Source: Micromonospora tarapacensis (GTDB lineage Bacteria; Actinomycetota; Actinomycetes; Mycobacteriales; Micromonosporaceae). Taken from it: DNA of 64,000 bases. The notes beneath the pieces are model-generated. The model ran no database searches, had not been told where the DNA came from, and saw only the letters and a list, made by a program, of their open reading frames with translations. A program made the translations under genes and the position numbers. This document shows, in pieces, positions 62,246-64,000 of the stretch (the stretch's first letter is position 1; each line of letters opens with the position of its first letter). The DNA lies in assembly GCF_019697375.1 (NCBI RefSeq), contig NZ_JAHCDI010000004.1, forward strand, positions 5,381,324-5,445,323, in the 5' to 3' direction.

Positions 62246-63229
62246 ATGCCGAAGAAGCGCACACCTCGTCAGCGTCGCGCCGCGCAGCAGCGCGCACGCC
62301 TGCAGCAGCGGCAAGACGTGGCTCGGCAGGAGGAGTTCCACGAAGAGCACGCCCGTCTGGTCCTGGACCGGATGGGGGACCCCCGGTTCGTGCAGCGCAC
62401 CGTCGGCGCGGACGGCGTTGCCACGTTGACGTGGGACGCGGGGTCCGAGGCGGGTACGGAGTTGCGTGAGGGGTTCCAGGCGCAGTTCGCGGCGTTCCGG
62501 GAGAAGTTCGGCCGTGAGCCGGGGCCGAAGGATCCGGTGTTCTTCGACCCTGATGCTGACGAGCCGACCCCGTTGAGTCAGCGGAGCTTCGATGACGCCG
62601 TGGACCACATGCTGAAGGCCGCTGAGGACGCGGGGGTGGACCAGGCGCCGATCCATGCCTGGCGGGAGGTCGGCTACCTCGTCACGGAGGAGAACCAGCA
62701 CCTGTTCAGCGCCGCCGAGGTGCAGGCTTACGCCGACGCCGTGACCCGCCACCGGGGCGACGTCGAGGATATCGACCTTGCGTCGACGGTCGAGCTCTCC
62801 GCAGATGGGCTGCGGGACCTGATCGACGAGACGATCACCAGCGGTATGGAGGAACCCGCCTGGCGGATTGGGGAAGCCCTCGACCATGCTGACGACCCTG
62901 ATGCCGTCGGTCTAGCCGCGACGACCCTGACCGCTGTTCTGATGACCTGGTTGACCAGCGCGAAGGCAACCGCGACCACTGACCTCGCCGGCCCCGCGCT
63001 GGGATGGATCCGCCAGAACCTTGATGACGAACCCGCCGACCAGGCATTCCAACTCGCGGGCCTGCTCGGCAGCCCTCTGGCCCCAAACCTGACCGTTAAC
63101 GAGGCACTCGACCGGCTCGGCGACGCGTTCCTTCCCGCCCTGATCTGGCTCGTCGCCGGGCTGGTCGCCACCGAGGCGAACGGCGACGTGGAATGGCTCA
63201 CCCAGTTCGACCCCGACATTGGCGACTGA
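62246..63229 (+). CDS. Hypothetical protein with basic N-terminus
   Basis: A 327-residue protein. The first ~30 residues are highly basic and Gln-rich (RTPRQRRAAQQRARLQQRQD), perhaps a nucleic-acid-binding or helical region; the rest is acidic and helical, with repeated DDP/DEP turns. No family assigned. ATG 62,246 has GGAGG a short distance upstream. It is divergent from the gene at 61,421-62,041. Confidence 0.6.
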   Translation: MPKKRTPRQRRAAQQRARLQQRQDVARQEEFHEEHARLVLDRMGDPRFVQRTVGADGVATLTWDAGSEAGTELREGFQAQFAAFREKFGREPGPKDPVFFDPDADEPTPLSQRSFDDAVDHMLKAAEDAGVDQAPIHAWREVGYLVTEENQHLFSAAEVQAYADAVTRHRGDVEDIDLASTVELSADGLRDLIDETITSGMEEPAWRIGEALDHADDPDAVGLAATTLTAVLMTWLTSAKATATTDLAGPALGWIRQNLDDEPADQAFQLAGLLGSPLAPNLTVNEALDRLGDAFLPALIWLVAGLVATEANGDVEWLTQFDPDIGD

Positions 63230-63504
63230 GCCTTCCGCCGCACGTAGGAACGCCGGCCCAACCCATGAGTCGGGCGGTGATCCCATCGGCACCTGAGCTG
63301 CGACGCTTCGGTCTCCGCTAACAGGGGTGGGGCGCTCTGGGCGGGCTCCGGGTACTTGCGGTGATGGACGCCGTGGCCTGGTGTCCGAGACGTTGACAAG
63401 GCGATCCCTGGTGCCAGAGCGGCTGAAGTCAATGAGGCGAACGGTGGCAGCTGGTGCCGGCCGTGCACGGCCGGCGACGAGGCGGATGGTGTTGAAGGGT
63501 GAAA

Positions 63505-64000
63505 ATGTCGTCGTTGAGTGTGGAGCGCCGCGGCGTGGCCGAGGTGCAACTCGCGTTCACCAATCTGAACTGGGCGTTTCGGGAGCAGCGCGAGGCGGAT
63601 CAGGGTATCGATGCTCTAGTCGAGCTCGATGGTCTGACGACAAACCCCACCGGACGGTACATCGCCGTTCAGATCAAATGCGGACCTACGTTCTTCAGAC
63701 GGAGGACGCGGATCGGGTGGCGCTTCACCGGAGAGCCTCGGCACCTCACGTACTGGCTGGCCCACCTGATGCCCGTGGTGCTGGTCATCGTCGACACGGA
63801 GGCCCGAGTCGGGTACTGGGTTCAGATCAGCGCCGACGCGGTGCGCGAGACCGACCGTGGCTGGTCGATCGAGGTGCCGTCCGCCAACGTACTCGACGCG
63901 TCGTCGCATGACGCCCTGCGTGACATCGCGATCGCCGCTCCTTCGGCCAATCCGGATCCTGTCGCGGAGGTTTTGCCGCTGCTACCACCATCCACGGTAG
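63505..64000 (+). CDS. DUF4365-like protein, PD-(D/E)XK-type fold (runs off the window)
   Basis: The frame opens at ATG 63,505 (GAAGGG upstream) and stays open to the end of the window, so the C-terminus is missing. The first 165 residues show LNWAFREQREADQGIDALVELDG, then YIAVQIKCG, the D...E...QxK pattern of DUF4365/Mrr-like nucleases, followed by HLMPVVLVIVDTEARVGYWVQI. Genes like this occur in defence islands, sometimes fused to other effectors; what lies downstream cannot be seen. Confidence 0.75.
   Translation, partial: MSSLSVERRGVAEVQLAFTNLNWAFREQREADQGIDALVELDGLTTNPTGRYIAVQIKCGPTFFRRRTRIGWRFTGEPRHLTYWLAHLMPVVLVIVDTEARVGYWVQISADAVRETDRGWSIEVPSANVLDASSHDALRDIAIAAPSANPDPVAEVLPLLPPSTV

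Overview
The window is very GC-rich actinobacterial DNA. The gene types (conservon operon, SCP1.201-type deaminase toxin, TPR-type regulators, GTG/TTG starts, chains of ATGA/GTGA start-stop overlaps) point to Micromonosporaceae, for example a Micromonospora-like organism. This placement is an inference from sequence style; no database was searched.

Layout. (1) 1-790: the 3' end of a group II intron with an HNH-type maturase lies inside, and antisense to, a NUDIX hydrolase gene. (2) 1.0-13.5 kb: a compact candidate natural-product locus. Plus-strand gltX and argS paralogues converge on a tightly coupled minus-strand operon of radical SAM, archaeal-type AdoMet synthetase, guanidinoacetate-methyltransferase-like enzyme, PhyH dioxygenase, NAD-dependent epimerase, FkbM methyltransferase and ATP-grasp ligase. 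A divergent, frameshifted TPR regulator and a D-amino-acid-oxidase-like gene follow. (3) 13.8-16.6 kb: tRNA-Lys, then a TetR regulator with three operator-like palindromes facing an SDR, a SnoaL-like protein and an F420/NADP-reductase-like gene. (4) 16.9-23.7 kb: an IS701-family element with a complete group II intron nested in its transposase, a PadR/membrane-protein pair, an integrase remnant and an IS5-like element with a passenger gene. (5) 23.7-31.4 kb: an integrative element with a repeat-rich leader, a methyltransferase-rich operon (two genes frameshifted), then excisionase and tyrosine integrase.

(6) 31.6-36.5 kb: a DUF3800 protein followed by a prokaryotic Argonaute whose PIWI catalytic residues are lost, overlapping by ATGA with a PD-(D/E)XK nuclease. 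This looks like a long-B pAgo/nuclease defence system. (7) 36.8-51.3 kb: CYTH protein; a minus-strand radical SAM-dTMP kinase-EEP nuclease operon; a conservon (cvnABCD plus GAF); then an overlapping chain of acyl-CoA dehydrogenase, HAD, membrane protein, lipoprotein, DEAH helicase with helicase-associated repeats, and a second EEP nuclease. (8) 52-64 kb: hypothetical genes, a MurC-like ligase, a GNAT, an SCP1.201-type deaminase toxin with Imm1-like immunity gene, a PD-(D/E)XK-like protein, lexA with an SOS-box-like site, and a DUF4365-like gene that runs off the window.

The strongest items for follow-up are: the Argonaute/nuclease pair beside an integrative element; the deaminase toxin, whose helical N-terminal part and catalytic part lie in two frames joined by a textbook -1 frameshift signal (GGGAAAC, 7-nt spacer, GC hairpin, stop codon); and the biosynthetic operon flanked by GluRS and ArgRS paralogues, two synthetases that both need tRNA for amino-acid activation. 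Several genes carry single frameshifts (about 11,245; 22,780; 27,500; 28,000), so either real decay or sequence error should be kept in mind.
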